The position numbers and the translations under genes are program-made. DNA of 64,000 nt, from positions 1,054,001-1,118,000 of the forward strand of contig CM082594.2 in the NCBI GenBank assembly GCA_040954595.2, written 5' to 3'. Shown one piece after another: positions 1 through 9,725 of the stretch. Every line of letters begins with the position of its first letter. The stretch's first letter is position 1. The notes below the pieces were generated by a model. That model was not told the origin of the DNA and made no database searches. It saw only the letters and a list, made by a program, of their open reading frames with translations. The stretch is from Balanoglossus misakiensis. Taxonomy: Eukaryota > Hemichordata.

Positions 1-175
1 GACCTAGTAGGGCTGCCGGGGTGGTGTCGAAGTTCCCAGGGGATTAGATATTCCCCCGCCTCCAACTTCGCCTCCAGCTCCAATGGGTTGATCAGTGACT
101 GCAGCGGCAGCGTTTCTTGGCGTGGGGGTGATGGCTCCTGCAGCAGCCGTTGGTTTCCCCCGTCTCTCGCTACTG

Positions 176-652
176 CTATTGGGGTGATACACGGGTGCGG
201 GGTGGGTCTGGCCCTTCCGACACCTCCATCGCCTGGTCCTTGTCGCCACCGAGTACCTGTTTTTCCAGCTGCGGATCCCGGAAGATGCTCAAAGTTTCCT
301 CCAGGTCGTCAGCTGCGGTGGTGGTTCTTTTGGGCTCTTGCGGGGAGATATGGCCAACGAATCCCCCACGTACGCGGCCTGGATTGAACTCCCGAGGTAG
401 TGTGCAGGTTTTTATGGCTGCGTCGGATGGTACGGGCAGGTTGGCTTCGGTCTTTTCCTTCCCGTATACATGCATGGCCTCCTCCCGTACCGTGGACATC
501 CATCCTATGTCGCCTAGAACCGTGGCTACTTGACAGTTCTCACGGAGCATCAGGAACATTGTATCCTCGTCTACACCAAGTTGCCTCAGTTCGGGGGATG
601 ACACTGATGGGGTCCAACAGTTTCCCTCGGCCGCAGCGATAGCGAATCTCAT
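176..652 (-). CDS. Unidentified ORF downstream of gypsy integrase
   Basis: A 158-codon open frame lies on the minus strand, 130 bp downstream of the integrase stop. The product is polar, with no signal peptide, membrane segment or zinc knuckle, and I do not recognise it. It could be a remnant of a third gypsy ORF, an antisense gag-like remnant, or chance openness in GC-rich sequence. The element's 3' LTR was not found between here and position 1. Confidence 0.25.
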   Translation of the reverse strand: MRFAIAAAEGNCWTPSVSSPELRQLGVDEDTMFLMLRENCQVATVLGDIGWMSTVREEAMHVYGKEKTEANLPVPSDAAIKTCTLPREFNPGRVRGGFVGHISPQEPKRTTTAADDLEETLSIFRDPQLEKQVLGGDKDQAMEVSEGPDPPRTRVSPQ

Positions 653-782
653 CTAATTCGAGTTGTCTGGAATCCATTCTGGGGACAAAAAGAAAAGAAA
701 GAAAATTAACGGTTAGTGGGTCCTCGCCTGTGACGAGTCATAGCCCTACCCGATGGCATTTTCTCCTTTTCCCTGTGTTCCC

Positions 783-2273
783 TTAATCGTCGATCCCCTC
801 CCCCTCGCAGTTCGGACAGTGGAAGGGATCAGTCGAGTTGACCTGCTTTTGGGTGAGATTGACGCATGTGCTGTGGAACCAGTCGTAACAGATGTCACAC
901 TGGACCATCAGCTTCCCTGTGTCCGGCCCACGGCAGATACAGTAGGTCTGTTCCCGGTTTTTGTCCTGCGGATCATGATCCCCACCCTTTAGGGGCAGTG
1001 ACCTCTTGAATTTAACTATCCAGCTGGGCAGTTGCGCTTCCCTACACAACCTTATTCTGTCGTGGTTCGCGGTGGCGATGCATCTCGGAAGTTTCACTCG
1101 GTACAAATATGGCGATAATTTCGCTATCACTATTCCTGGTCCTTTCCATGGGGGGCTCAGTTTTTTACATTTCCCTCTTACCGTCACTGAGTCCAGAAGG
1201 TAGACGGGATCTCCGACTTCATATGAACGGAGTCGGGCCTTCAAGTCGTAGTCCCGCTTCATTCTTTCCTGGGTGACCTGCAGTTTTTCCTGAGCGAGGT
1301 CATGGGCTTCTTTGATGGCGCTCCCCAGGCTGCTCACATATTCTTCATGGTCTTGGGCTGGCGTTGGTTTCCCGAAGACCAGGTCGGCCGGTTGGTTCAC
1401 TTCCCGCCCCAGCATAAGGCAATTAGGTGTGAATCCAGTATTTCTGTTTACGGAGGTCCGAATGGCTCCGGCGATTTGGGGTAGGAATTTGTCCCACTCG
1501 TTCTGTTTGCATCCATGAGGGTCCGGTTTTGCCGCTCCATCTGGCTGTTCGCGGAACAGCTGACTTTCGAAATTACTGCCTCTATCTGTGAATATCTCGA
1601 ATGGCCATCCGAATCGAGAAAAGAATTCCCCTACAGCTGCCTTAGCGGTTGCCTCTGCCGTTTGGGTAGGCAGTGGAATGCACTCTACCCACTTGATGAA
1701 TTGGTCGACCATGACTAGGATATATTCGTTTTTTCGGGGTGTCCGGGGCAGTGGTCCAAGGAAGTCCAGATGTACCCTTTCCATAGGTGATCCCACGTGG
1801 TATCGGGTCAGAGGGCACCTCGCATGTCGCTGTGGTTTCTTGTGCTTGTTGCAGTCGTGGCACGAGGCTACGTAGCTGCGTACATCATCTGCCATCCGAT
1901 GCCAGTGGTACTTCATTTGGAGTCTGGCCAGCGTCCGTTGCACGCCCTGATGTCCCGCTGAGGGGATCGCATGGTTCAGTTCGATTACTTCCGATATCAT
2001 TGTTCTGGGGATGACCAGTTTTCCTTCGCCCCCGTCCTCGGATTTCCTCCGGAGTACTGGCATCTTCGGGTCCACATAATATATCTCGCGGTTTATCCAG
2101 GCATGTTTTGCGGCGGTGCTGAGTAGTGCCAATGCGCTTTCCGCGGGGGTTTGACCAGTATCCAGCCATTCCAGTATCGGCCGTAGATTGGCATCCTCCT
2201 GCTGTTGCCGGTATATCGTTTCCAAGGTTTCTCGCCACGGCGTGTCGGTCTCTGGCGAGCTGCTCCTGGTCAC
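783..2273 (-). pseudogene. gypsy integrase with C-terminal PHD finger, damaged
   Basis: The first third carries an HHCC zinc-binding module (NHAIPSAGHQG, then CHDC). The catalytic core follows, with the first Asp in HLDFLGPL and the second in FTDRGSNFE. Just after that, the reading frame departs from the family pattern: a stretch before the third catalytic residue is missing, and the ER.NRTL-type motif is present only in another frame (about 1500-1540). This indicates a deletion plus frameshift. The frame then recovers in WDKFLPQIAGAIR. The C terminus ends in a C4HC3 PHD finger (CICRGPDTGK, CDICYDWFH, CPNC). PHD fingers read histone H3 tails, so this module may have guided target choice. That is inference. 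Confidence 0.8.
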
Positions 2274-2294
2274 CGTGCATACCTTGGGGTCCTC

Positions 2295-3125
2295 CTATTC
2301 CGCCTGTGTATCTTCACTGAAGGAGGTGTCCTCTCCCATGGAGTCTATTCCGATTGACTTTAGTATTTCGTCGAAATCGAATCCTTCTCCTGGGTCCTCT
2401 GGGGGGTCTGCGAGGTGGTCACTCGCTTCGTCTTCTTCGCTGCCTAAGTTTACCGTGCAGACGTCTTGCCTAATGTCATTGGATGGTTGTGAGGCTAACG
2501 GTATTACTTCGTCTACCCCGGTGACGAAGTCTCCCCAATTTCTGTGCGCTCGTTGGCAATAGTCACATCCGCCGCAGGGAAGTTCGTCCGGCGTAACGCT
2601 GTGGCGGTAGTGTCCCTGCGGTTCAATTCTGGATAGGGCATCCGCGTTGAGGTGTTTGTTCCCCGGCCTATGCTGAACCGTCATGTTGTACTGGCTAAGT
2701 TCTTCCAACCACCGGGCCAATTGTCCTTGGGGCGCTTTAAACCTCAGCAGCCAGGCCAGACTGCTGTGGTCCGTCCGTTTTATGAAATGGTTCCCCAGCA
2801 AGTAGTGTCGGAATAACCGGGTAAATCGTACTACTGCTAGGAGTTCTTTTCGGGTCGTGCAGTACCTTGTTTGTTCGGGTGTTAATGCGAAGCTGGCGTA
2901 TGCGCTCACTCGTTCTTCTCCATCCTGCACCTGGAGAAGTTCCGCTCCCACGGCAATGTCCGATGCGTCCGTGTCCAATGTGAACAGGTCTTTTGGGTTC
3001 AGTAACGTGAGTACCGGCACCGATGTTAAGCAATCTTTTAGCGCCTCGAAGGCCAGCCGTTGCTCTCCGCCCCACTTGAAAGGCTTTTTCCCGTAACTGC
3101 GTACAGCGGGCGGCCAACTTGGCAT
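2295..3125 (-). pseudogene. gypsy RNase H domain and connector
   Basis: Typical Ty3/gypsy RNase H. It has the first acidic residues in TLDTDASDIAVGAELLQ, the motif TDHSSLAWLL, and the closing HRPGNKHLNADALSR signature. After RNase H comes a cysteine-containing linker (CGGCDYC) leading towards the integrase zinc finger. A one-codon stop and a frame change around 3125-3165 separate it from the reverse transcriptase. The start codon at 3125 is only the first Met after that break. Confidence 0.85.
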
Positions 3126-3155
3126 GGTCCTTTATAAACGAGCGGTGTTAATTGG

Positions 3156-4107
3156 CTAACCCTGCGAAAAGTTCCACCTCCTTGGTGTTTTTTGGTGTCG
3201 GCCAGTTGCGTACCACGTCAACGGAACGCGGTCCAGTCCTATGGTTCCTTTGCGGACAATCCGCCCCAGGAACTTCACCTCTGTCTGAAACAGTTCACAC
3301 TTGCGGGGGCGTAGTTTCAACCTGTATTCCCAGATCCGGATGAACACGTCTCGCAGATTCTGGAGATGGTTTGCAAAGTCCGCCCCAAGTACCATGATGT
3401 AGTCTAAAAATGCTAGTACTACCTCCCATGTCAGCCCACGCAGCACCAGATTCATGGCTCGCGAGTATGTGGCAGTGGTGTTGCACAGGGCGAAGGGCAT
3501 ACGGGCGAATTCATACAGCCCGTACTTTGTGGTAAAGGCAGTCTTCTTGCGGTCCTCTTTGTCCACTTGTATTTGCCAGTACGCTGAATTGGCATCTAGT
3601 TTCGAGAACCACTCGTTCCCGGCCAGCGTGTCCATGCAGTCCTCTATCAGCGGCAAGGGGAATACGTCTTTTCCGATCACATTGTTCAGCGTCTCATAGT
3701 CGACGCACCAGCGGACTGTCCCGTCCCTCTTCCTTACCAATACTGGTGCCGAAGCCCATTCTGATGTTGAAGGTTGGATTACCCCTGACCGCAGCATTTT
3801 CTTGAGGTGGGCCTCCTCCTCCCCCACGAAGCGTAGTGGGGTTCGGCGCATCCTCTGCTTCACTGGTCGCGCGTCCCCTGTATCGATACTGTGCGCAAGG
3901 GCTGTGAAGTTCCCCAGGTCATATTCATTTGCAGCAAAGACATCCTGGAACTCGATAAGTAGCTCTTTCATTTCATGGGACTGTTTCTCCGTCAGATTGG
4001 CTGCTGATTTTTCTGACAATTCCCTCAAGTGGTCTGGGAGCTCGTCCTTGCCATGCGGTGAAGTTTCTGTGAGTAGTTCAAGCTCGTTGACTGTGCCTGT
4101 GGCAATT
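3156..4107 (-). pseudogene. gypsy reverse transcriptase, catalytic box mutated
   Basis: RT fingers and palm are recognisable: SEWASAPVLVRKRDGTVRWC, FSKLDANSAYWQI, KTAFTTKYGLYEFARMPF and FLGRIV. The YxDD active-site box reads FLDYIM, so the second catalytic Asp is Tyr. The frame breaks after FLGRIV, near 3200. The first residues of the open frame (4108-4115) belong to the DIRS terminal repeat, so the gypsy sequence here begins at about 4107. The enzyme copied element RNA to DNA in a cytoplasmic particle; this copy cannot be active. Confidence 0.88.
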
Positions 4108-4265
4108 ATTCTCACATCCTGAAGGAACGAACCGAATTGAAGTAGCTGTCTTCCCTTGACCTCGGAGTAGACACAGCCCTTTCAAAGAAATAACCTATGA
4201 CCTATGACATGAATATTTAAATAATATCCCATATACACCTGCCTTACGGACGAGCCACCATCTTT
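4108..4265 (+). repeat. DIRS left inverted terminal repeat
   Basis: This stretch is the reverse complement of about 8976-9130, with only three or four differences seen by eye. It contains the doubled CCTATGA motif and the AT-rich core AATATTTAAATAATATT. The junction with gypsy sequence lies at about 4107/4108. Confidence 0.9.
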
Positions 4266-4329
4266 TCCTCTTGGCTTCAAGTGAGTAGCACAGTGCCTGA
4301 AGCTCCTGGGTTTTTCCTGGGAGCGTTGG

Positions 4330-4584
4330 TGAGTGTTTTAAACACAGGTAGTTGTTTGTATTTCATTTTTAGACCGATATGTTATCCCAATTTTTGCCTT
4401 GGACGTTGTATATTTTCCTGTTCAGCTTTTTGATGGATGTATTTTTTTTCCTTTGTCAGTTTTCATACACATGTGTCAACCATTTTGGATTTGTGGAGCA
4501 CATGTGTGGTGAAATGTTGAGAATTTTTTCTTGCTATTTTTGTCTAATACGTTTTAGTGTAGGCATGCTTCTGTGTTCTTGCAG
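4330..4584 (+). other. Possible intron in the DIRS leader
   Basis: A GGTGAGT donor-like site near 4328-4334 and a pyrimidine-rich TTCTGTGTTCTTGCAG acceptor ending at 4584 flank a T-rich stretch. It stops five bases before the ATG that opens the gag-like frame. This is inference from splice-site shape only. Confidence 0.35.
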
Positions 4585-4588
4585 AACC

Positions 4589-5923
4589 ATGACTGACTTG
4601 CTTGCAGCCGTTGTCGAAGATAGTTCTGCAGACATGAGTGCTAATGACTCTGTGAATGTTACACCAGGCTAGCATAGTGGGACAGCAAATCGTTCTTCTG
4701 TTCCGTAGTCCCAGGTCCTTATGGAGATGGTGTCAGGCCTGGCCAAGTCCGTCCAACAGTTGACTGAAAATCAGAAGAAATGGTTAGGTGCTGCCAGAGA
4801 TGGTCGCCGTACCAGTGAAATGGACTTGGAAGCGAACGCAGCGGATGGCATTCCCCTTGCTTGCATTGGGGTAGCAGGTCCCTCGGGTGCACACGAGGTG
4901 CTTCCTCCATTGAGTGACTGTACCTGTCGCCAAGGCCCAGTTTATGTGGCCCCTGAGTCTCTTCGAGACGTTCGTGCACAGGATAAACACGCTGGTCGTG
5001 TTAATTTCCTACTGGATGTGGATTCAGACGACTCTTCGGATGTCGAGTAACCACCTCATCGCCGTTCATCGTTTCGGAAAGAGAAATCCAGAAGAAAGAA
5101 AGGTAAGAAGAAAGACAATAAGTCTAAGGCTTCACCAGTTTCATCAGGCGATTCTTCTTCTACTGGAAGTTCAGATTGTGAGTTTGATAACCCACATGAC
5201 AGAAATACTGGTGTGGAGTTTTCCAAGTCGGTCCGGTCTTGGTTTATACAGCAACGTACAAATGCTCTGAGTGCAGATGACAAAAAGGAAATGAAGGAAC
5301 GTTATGAAGTGTCTTCAAAACATGAGAAATTATTCTTATCTCCTGCTCTGCCTGAACATCTTGCTACTCATTGGGAGAAGCAACCAGTTACTAAACCTAT
5401 GATGCAGCAGGACCATAGAATTCGGAAAGCTGCTGATAATTTATTGTTGTCGCAACTTCCGTTGTTGGAAATTTTGCAGACGGCTCATGATGGTGTGTCA
5501 ATTGATCCACAAATTCTTCTAACTACCATTCAACTTAGTATTACTCTGTTCGGTAGTGCTTTTCGTGGTCTACAGATAGCAAGACAGAAGGCCTTTGAAT
5601 CTGTGCTTCCAAATATGTATGCTTCTTTGAAGAAATTGGAACCATCCATGGCTACATTATTTGGAGATGAGCCACTGAAGGAGGCAAAGAAGGCAAAGCA
5701 GGCCCATAACGTTGTGGTTGATATGACCTCTAGGGGTCAAGGGTCAACTGGAAGTGCAGCAGGCCAGTTCCGCAAATGCCCCATGTCTACCTACAAGTCC
5801 AGGTATGGCCAAAGTGGATATGGTAAGCGGTCTCAATACTCCAAGTTTATACAGTATGGTTCTTCACCCAAGTTTGCGAGAACTGATGGCGCTGGTCAGT
5901 CCTTTCGTGGCAAAAAACAGTGA
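4589..5923 (+). pseudogene. DIRS gag-like ORF with three internal stops
   Basis: One frame runs from the ATG at 4589 to the TGA at 5921-5923. It is interrupted by stops at 4670-4672, about 4706 and 5048-5050. The middle has an acidic DSDDSSD cluster followed by a strongly basic stretch (RRSSFRKEKSRRKKGKKK). The C-terminal third is rich in Ser, Gly, Tyr and Arg (SRYGQSGYGKRSQYSKF), which suits nucleic-acid binding. DIRS Gag proteins are poorly conserved, so the call rests on position between the leader and RT. The RT frame follows in the same frame after the single TGA. Confidence 0.7.
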
Positions 5924-7968
5924 TGTTTTCCCTCATCAAGAGCAGTTACTTACTCATCCCCAGGTAGAGGGTCGTCTAGCTTTATTTCTTCACCAGAGTG
6001 GCGGCAGCTAACTTCAGACCCATGGATACTAGAAACAGTGCAAGGTTACAAGCTGGAACTCGTGTCAACACCAGTGCAGTCGCATCTACCAGTTACGGCT
6101 GTTCAGTCATGCCATGTAGATTTGATCGACACAGAAATACAGTCTTTGTTACAAAAGGCGGCAATACATCCAGTGGTACCAGTTCAAGGTCAGTTTGTGT
6201 CAACAATATTTCTAGTACCCAAAGTGTCAGGAGGTTGGCGCCCGGTTTTCAACCTGAAATCACTCAATCGGCACATTGCTTATCAGCACTTCAAGATGGA
6301 GGGCCTTCAGCATGTCAAGGCGCGACTAAGTCCAGGCGACTTCATGGCCACAGTAGACTTGAAGGATGCATATTTCACTATCCCAATTTTTGTAGATCAC
6401 AGAAAGTTTCTTCGGTTTATTTGGAAGGAGACGATGTTCGAATTTGCAGTTCTGCCGTTCGGCATTGCCAGTGCTCCTCGAGTTTTTACGAAAATGTTGA
6501 AGCCAGTCGTCGCACAGTTTCGTCGCCAAGGTATTCGATGTGTAATTTATATAGACAACCTCCTGATCCTGGGGGAATCCAGGAAGATTGGCCAAGCGAA
6601 TGTAGAGACAGCTGTGCAACTTCTGCAGAGTGTAGGTTTCCTCGTAAATTGGGAAAAATCCAAACTTCAACCAAAACAGTAAGTTCAGGTTTTGGGTATG
6701 ATGATCAACTCCATAGACATGACGATCAGTTTCCCACAGGAAAAGGTACAGAAACTCCAATCAGAATGTTGCTGGGAAAAGAAGTGGTCACTGTGCGTTG
6801 CCTAGCAAAGGTGTTGGGGCGAATGACAGCAGCTCTGGAGGCGAAAACTGTGGCGCCACTTCATTACCGGGCTCTTCAGAAAGATCAGCTGAAGGTGCTC
6901 GCTCAGACAGGGTGCTTCGATTCCCCATTGAGTCTCTCTCGAGCAGCAAAGACAGAGTTGAGATGGTGGGTAGAATGTCTTCATGCGTGGAATGGCAAGT
7001 CCCTACTACCACATACACCGCAACTGATAGTTCAGACAGATTCGTCCATCAGAGGATGGGGAGCAGTATGCGGGCACAACTCGGCACAGGGACAGTGGAA
7101 CCAGAGTCTCCACATAAATCAGCTGGAGATGCTGGCAGTTTGCAGAGGATTGGAGCGTCTGGCAAGTCATCTGCAGGACATCTGTGTCGAAGTCCAGTGA
7201 GACAATACATCAGTAGTGTCTTACATCAACCGTCAGGGAGGCACTCGATCTTGGCCTCTGAGCGAGTTGGCGGCCAGTCTGTGGTTGTGGTGCCTGAAGC
7301 GCAACATTCTACTATCAGCAGTGCATCTGCCGGGGAGAATCAATTAAGAGGCGGATTACCTTTCGCGAAAATTCAACGACAATCTGGAATGGCAGCTCAA
7401 CCCAGTTGTGCTCCAGAAAGCCCTCCGGATGTTGCAGTGGATACCGCAAGTGGACCTGTTTGCGACACATCTGAATGCACAGCTTCCTCGTTACGTCTCT
7501 TGGAAACCAGATCCACAAGAATGGCGAATAGACGCATTTTCCATTCAGTGGAACAAGCTGGTAGACTATGTGTTTCCTCCGTTTTGTCTTCTTCCAAGAA
7601 TTCTGCACAAAGTTCATCAGGACAAGGCACGCATAGTTCTGGTGGCCCCAGTGTGGACGACTCAACCCTGGTATCCGGATTTGCTTTCACTTCTGATACA
7701 AAATCCGTTATTGCTCCCACAAGTCCCAGACCTGTTAGTCGATCTGTTGACAGGGCAGAATCATCCACTCGCAAACCAAATGTTGCTAGCCGTGTGGCCG
7801 CTCTCAGGTGTACTCTCCGAGCAAGAGGCATATCTGAAAGGGTGTCTAAAATTATCCTCCAAAGCATCAGACGAGGCACTGCAAAACAGTATGAGTCAGC
7901 CTGGCGTCGCTGGAATCGTTGGTGTCAAAGACAAAAGGAAGATCCTATTTCAGCGCCTATCCCTATAG
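5924..7968 (+). pseudogene. DIRS reverse transcriptase and RNase H, frameshifted
   Basis: The segment opens with the DIRS-type motif around WRQLTSDPWIL, then RT palm motifs (VSGGWRPVFNLKSLN, ATVDLKDAYFTI, FEFAVLPFGIASAPRVF). The active site reads YIDNLLI, with Asn for the second Asp. A frame change at about 6680 leads into RNase H: the LIVQTDSSIRGWGA box and INQLEMLAV. In-frame stops occur at 7198-7200 and about 7345, inside the closing GRIN..AD.LSR signature. The tail (VDLFATHLNAQLPRYVSW, PWYPDLL) is the usual DIRS extension after RNase H, and it overlaps the recombinase frame. Confidence 0.88.
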
Positions 7969-8746
7969 TGTTGGAATTTCTTGCAGACCAACTTGATAGA
8001 CAACTTCAGTATCTCACCATTAATGTATATCGTTCAGCTATCTCTTCAGTGCACTTGCCAGTTGATGGATATCGTTTGGGAAATCATCCACTTGTTACAC
8101 AGTTTATGAGGGGAGTTTATGTATCCAGACCACCCAGGTATGGGATGTTCAGCAAGTTTTGACTTTTCTTCAGTCTTGGTCGCCATCCAAGGATTTGTCG
8201 CTGAAGTGTTTAACATTAAAAACTGTTATGTTAGTTGCGTTATGTACAGCAGGACGGTGTTCTGATTTGGCAAATCTCCAGTTGGAGTCTATTTCGTTAT
8301 CCAAGGGATCAGCTGTTTTGCTTCCGGCTAGTTTGTCGAAGACAGACAGACAAGCCAAGAAAAGAAGAATTGTTGTTTTACCAGCCTTCAAGAAGGATCG
8401 AAGGTTATGTGTAGTCTATTATTTGGCTTCTTATTTGCGTCGGGTGCAGTCTTTACGCAAGCACAAGAAGACCCTTTTCGTTAGTTTTGCGACAGGAAAA
8501 CCTGTTTTGCCAAGTACCATAGCAAGATGGATTAAATTGGTGCTTCAGAAGAGTGGTATAGACAAGGTCTTCTCAGCACATGAAACTAGAGCAGCAGTTA
8601 CTTCAGCCCTTCATTTCAGAGGAGCCTCGTTACAGCAAATTATGGGTTTGGCGAATTGGTCCTCTTCTAGAACCTTTGCTAAACATTACCAGTGTGAGGT
8701 ATCATCATTGACTTCTCCAGTGTTGGACACCTTGGTAACCAAATAG
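7745..8746 (+). pseudogene. DIRS tyrosine recombinase, one frameshift
   Basis: The N-terminal SAM-like arm-binding part (GTAKQYESAWRRWNRWC, LTINVYRSAISSVH) lies in one frame up to about 8140. The catalytic domain continues in another frame from 8159. Catalytic residues are present: Arg in TAGRCSDLANL, H-x-x-R in SAHETRAAV, and the Trp/Tyr segment NWSSSRTFAKHY. A few bases appear to be missing where the conserved PPRY...WDV linker should be. The recombinase would insert the circular DNA copy without target duplication. It overlaps the end of the RNase H ORF, as in other DIRS elements. Confidence 0.9.
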
Positions 8747-8818
8747 GTGAGTTGACTACCTGTTGTTCTCAGGTGCTTTGTCTTTAAAATCAGCTATGGA
8801 AATGAGGGAAGTGACTGA

Positions 8819-8917
8819 AGGATGTGAGAATAAATAAAAATTATACCACATCTTACTGTTACAGGATAATTGTGGTTATTCTCTCATCCTGGAGGAATGA
8901 ACCGAATTGAAGTAGCT
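8819..8917 (+). repeat. DIRS internal complementary region
   Basis: The first 14 bases (AGGATGTGAGAATA) are complementary to the left end of the element. The next 86 are complementary to the right end. The two parts abut, as they would in a circular-junction template. In DIRS elements this region aligns the ends to complete the DNA circle. Confidence 0.85.
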
Positions 8918-8975
8918 CCCACCTCCCACCCAAAAATTATGTTTTCTGTTTGTCTTTTCTTAGTTTCAGGCTTTT

Positions 8976-9179
8976 AAAGATGGTTGCTCGTCCGTAAGGC
9001 AGGTGTATATGGGATATTATTTAAATATTCATGTCATAGGTCATAGGTTATTTCTTTGAAAGGGCTGTGTCTACGCCGAGGTCAAGGGAAGACAGCTACT
9101 TCAATTCGGTTCGTTCCTTCAGGATGAGAGAATAACCACAATTATCCTGTAACAGTAAGGTGTGGTATAATTTTTATTT
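8976..9179 (-). repeat. DIRS right inverted terminal repeat with extension
   Basis: Positions 8976-9130 mirror the left repeat. Positions 9131-9179 are a right-only extension, and the reverse complement of 9094-9179 recurs at 8832-8917. The outer edge is at about 9179/9180, where gypsy protease sequence resumes. Confidence 0.9.
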
Positions 9180-9725
9180 TCAATGTCTTTGGTTAATGTC
9201 AGAAGAAGCTTTCCTCCGACTGCTGTTGCCACTACTGTTCCCGGCGGTATGGTAACGTTGTCATCGGTCAGGTTTACTAAACAGATGATTGGGGGCTGCC
9301 CCTTTTTACAGAATGTCCGGGGCATAATGACGTCACCTAGTTTCACTGGTTCCACTATGTAGTCGGGCATGTCCATGTCGATTGTCCCTGTCACCCTGGT
9401 CACGGAGTTCGGAGACAGGATAGTGCATGGAGCGACTGATATGTAAGCCACGTGCCACAGTGGTCTGGTCCCCTTGCAGCAACGGGACATGCTGTTCTCC
9501 CACCTGGAGGAAGTTTTCTCGCTTGTGGAGGATGACCTGCTTGGATCGAAGTTGGTCTACTCCCAGCAGCATGGTGTCTCCTATTGGGCCAACATATATA
9601 TTTTCTCGAAAGGCAGTGCTCTCTAACTTCAGGTTCACTGGTCCAATTTTGAATCCTCTCATGGACGAGTCTCTTCTGGCTAGGTGTACTTTGACAACAA
9701 GCTTTTTCACTCCACAAGTGGCTGT
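9180..9725 (-). pseudogene. gypsy aspartic protease C-terminal part
   Basis: The minus-strand frame contains the retropepsin-like MLLGVDQLR motif, followed by a short strand pattern (LQVGEQHVPLLQG) typical of the end of a gypsy protease, then a linker that runs towards RT. The catalytic D-T/S-G that should lie upstream (right of 9710) was not found, so the domain is truncated. The last codons of the open frame (9119-9179) are DIRS terminal repeat. Reading rightwards, recognisable gypsy sequence fades near 9725. Confidence 0.65.

Larger units (their letters stand above)
4108..9179 (+). mobile_element. DIRS1-like tyrosine-recombinase retrotransposon
   Basis: It has the full DIRS architecture: a left inverted terminal repeat (about 4108-4265), gag-like ORF, RT with RNase H, overlapping tyrosine recombinase, an internal complementary region (about 8819-8917) and a right inverted repeat (about 8976-9179). 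The two terminal repeats are nearly identical over about 150 bp. The right one has an extra 50 bp that is matched only inside the element. No target-site duplication is visible, as expected for integration by a tyrosine recombinase. Several stops and frameshifts make this copy non-autonomous. It sits inside the gypsy pol gene. Confidence 0.92.
1..9725 (-). mobile_element. Degenerate Ty3/gypsy LTR retrotransposon, split by a DIRS element
   Basis: Read on the minus strand, the order is protease (9180-9710), then after the DIRS insertion reverse transcriptase (3156-4107), RNase H (2295-3125) and integrase (783-2273). This is the pol order of Ty3/gypsy elements. The two halves of pol lie on either side of the DIRS element and are in compatible frames, so the gypsy copy was there first. 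The element is dead: frameshifts separate the domains, the RT active-site box is mutated, and the integrase has an internal deletion. No gag is visible and homology seems to stop near 9725, so the 5' end is probably truncated. The 3' end lies at or beyond position 1, and no LTR could be delimited. Confidence 0.85.

Noticed and set aside
5998-7200. A single 400-aa protein from the DIRS region
   Set aside because: Only its last third (RNase H) is real coding frame. The first part is a shadow of the RT, which is in another frame.
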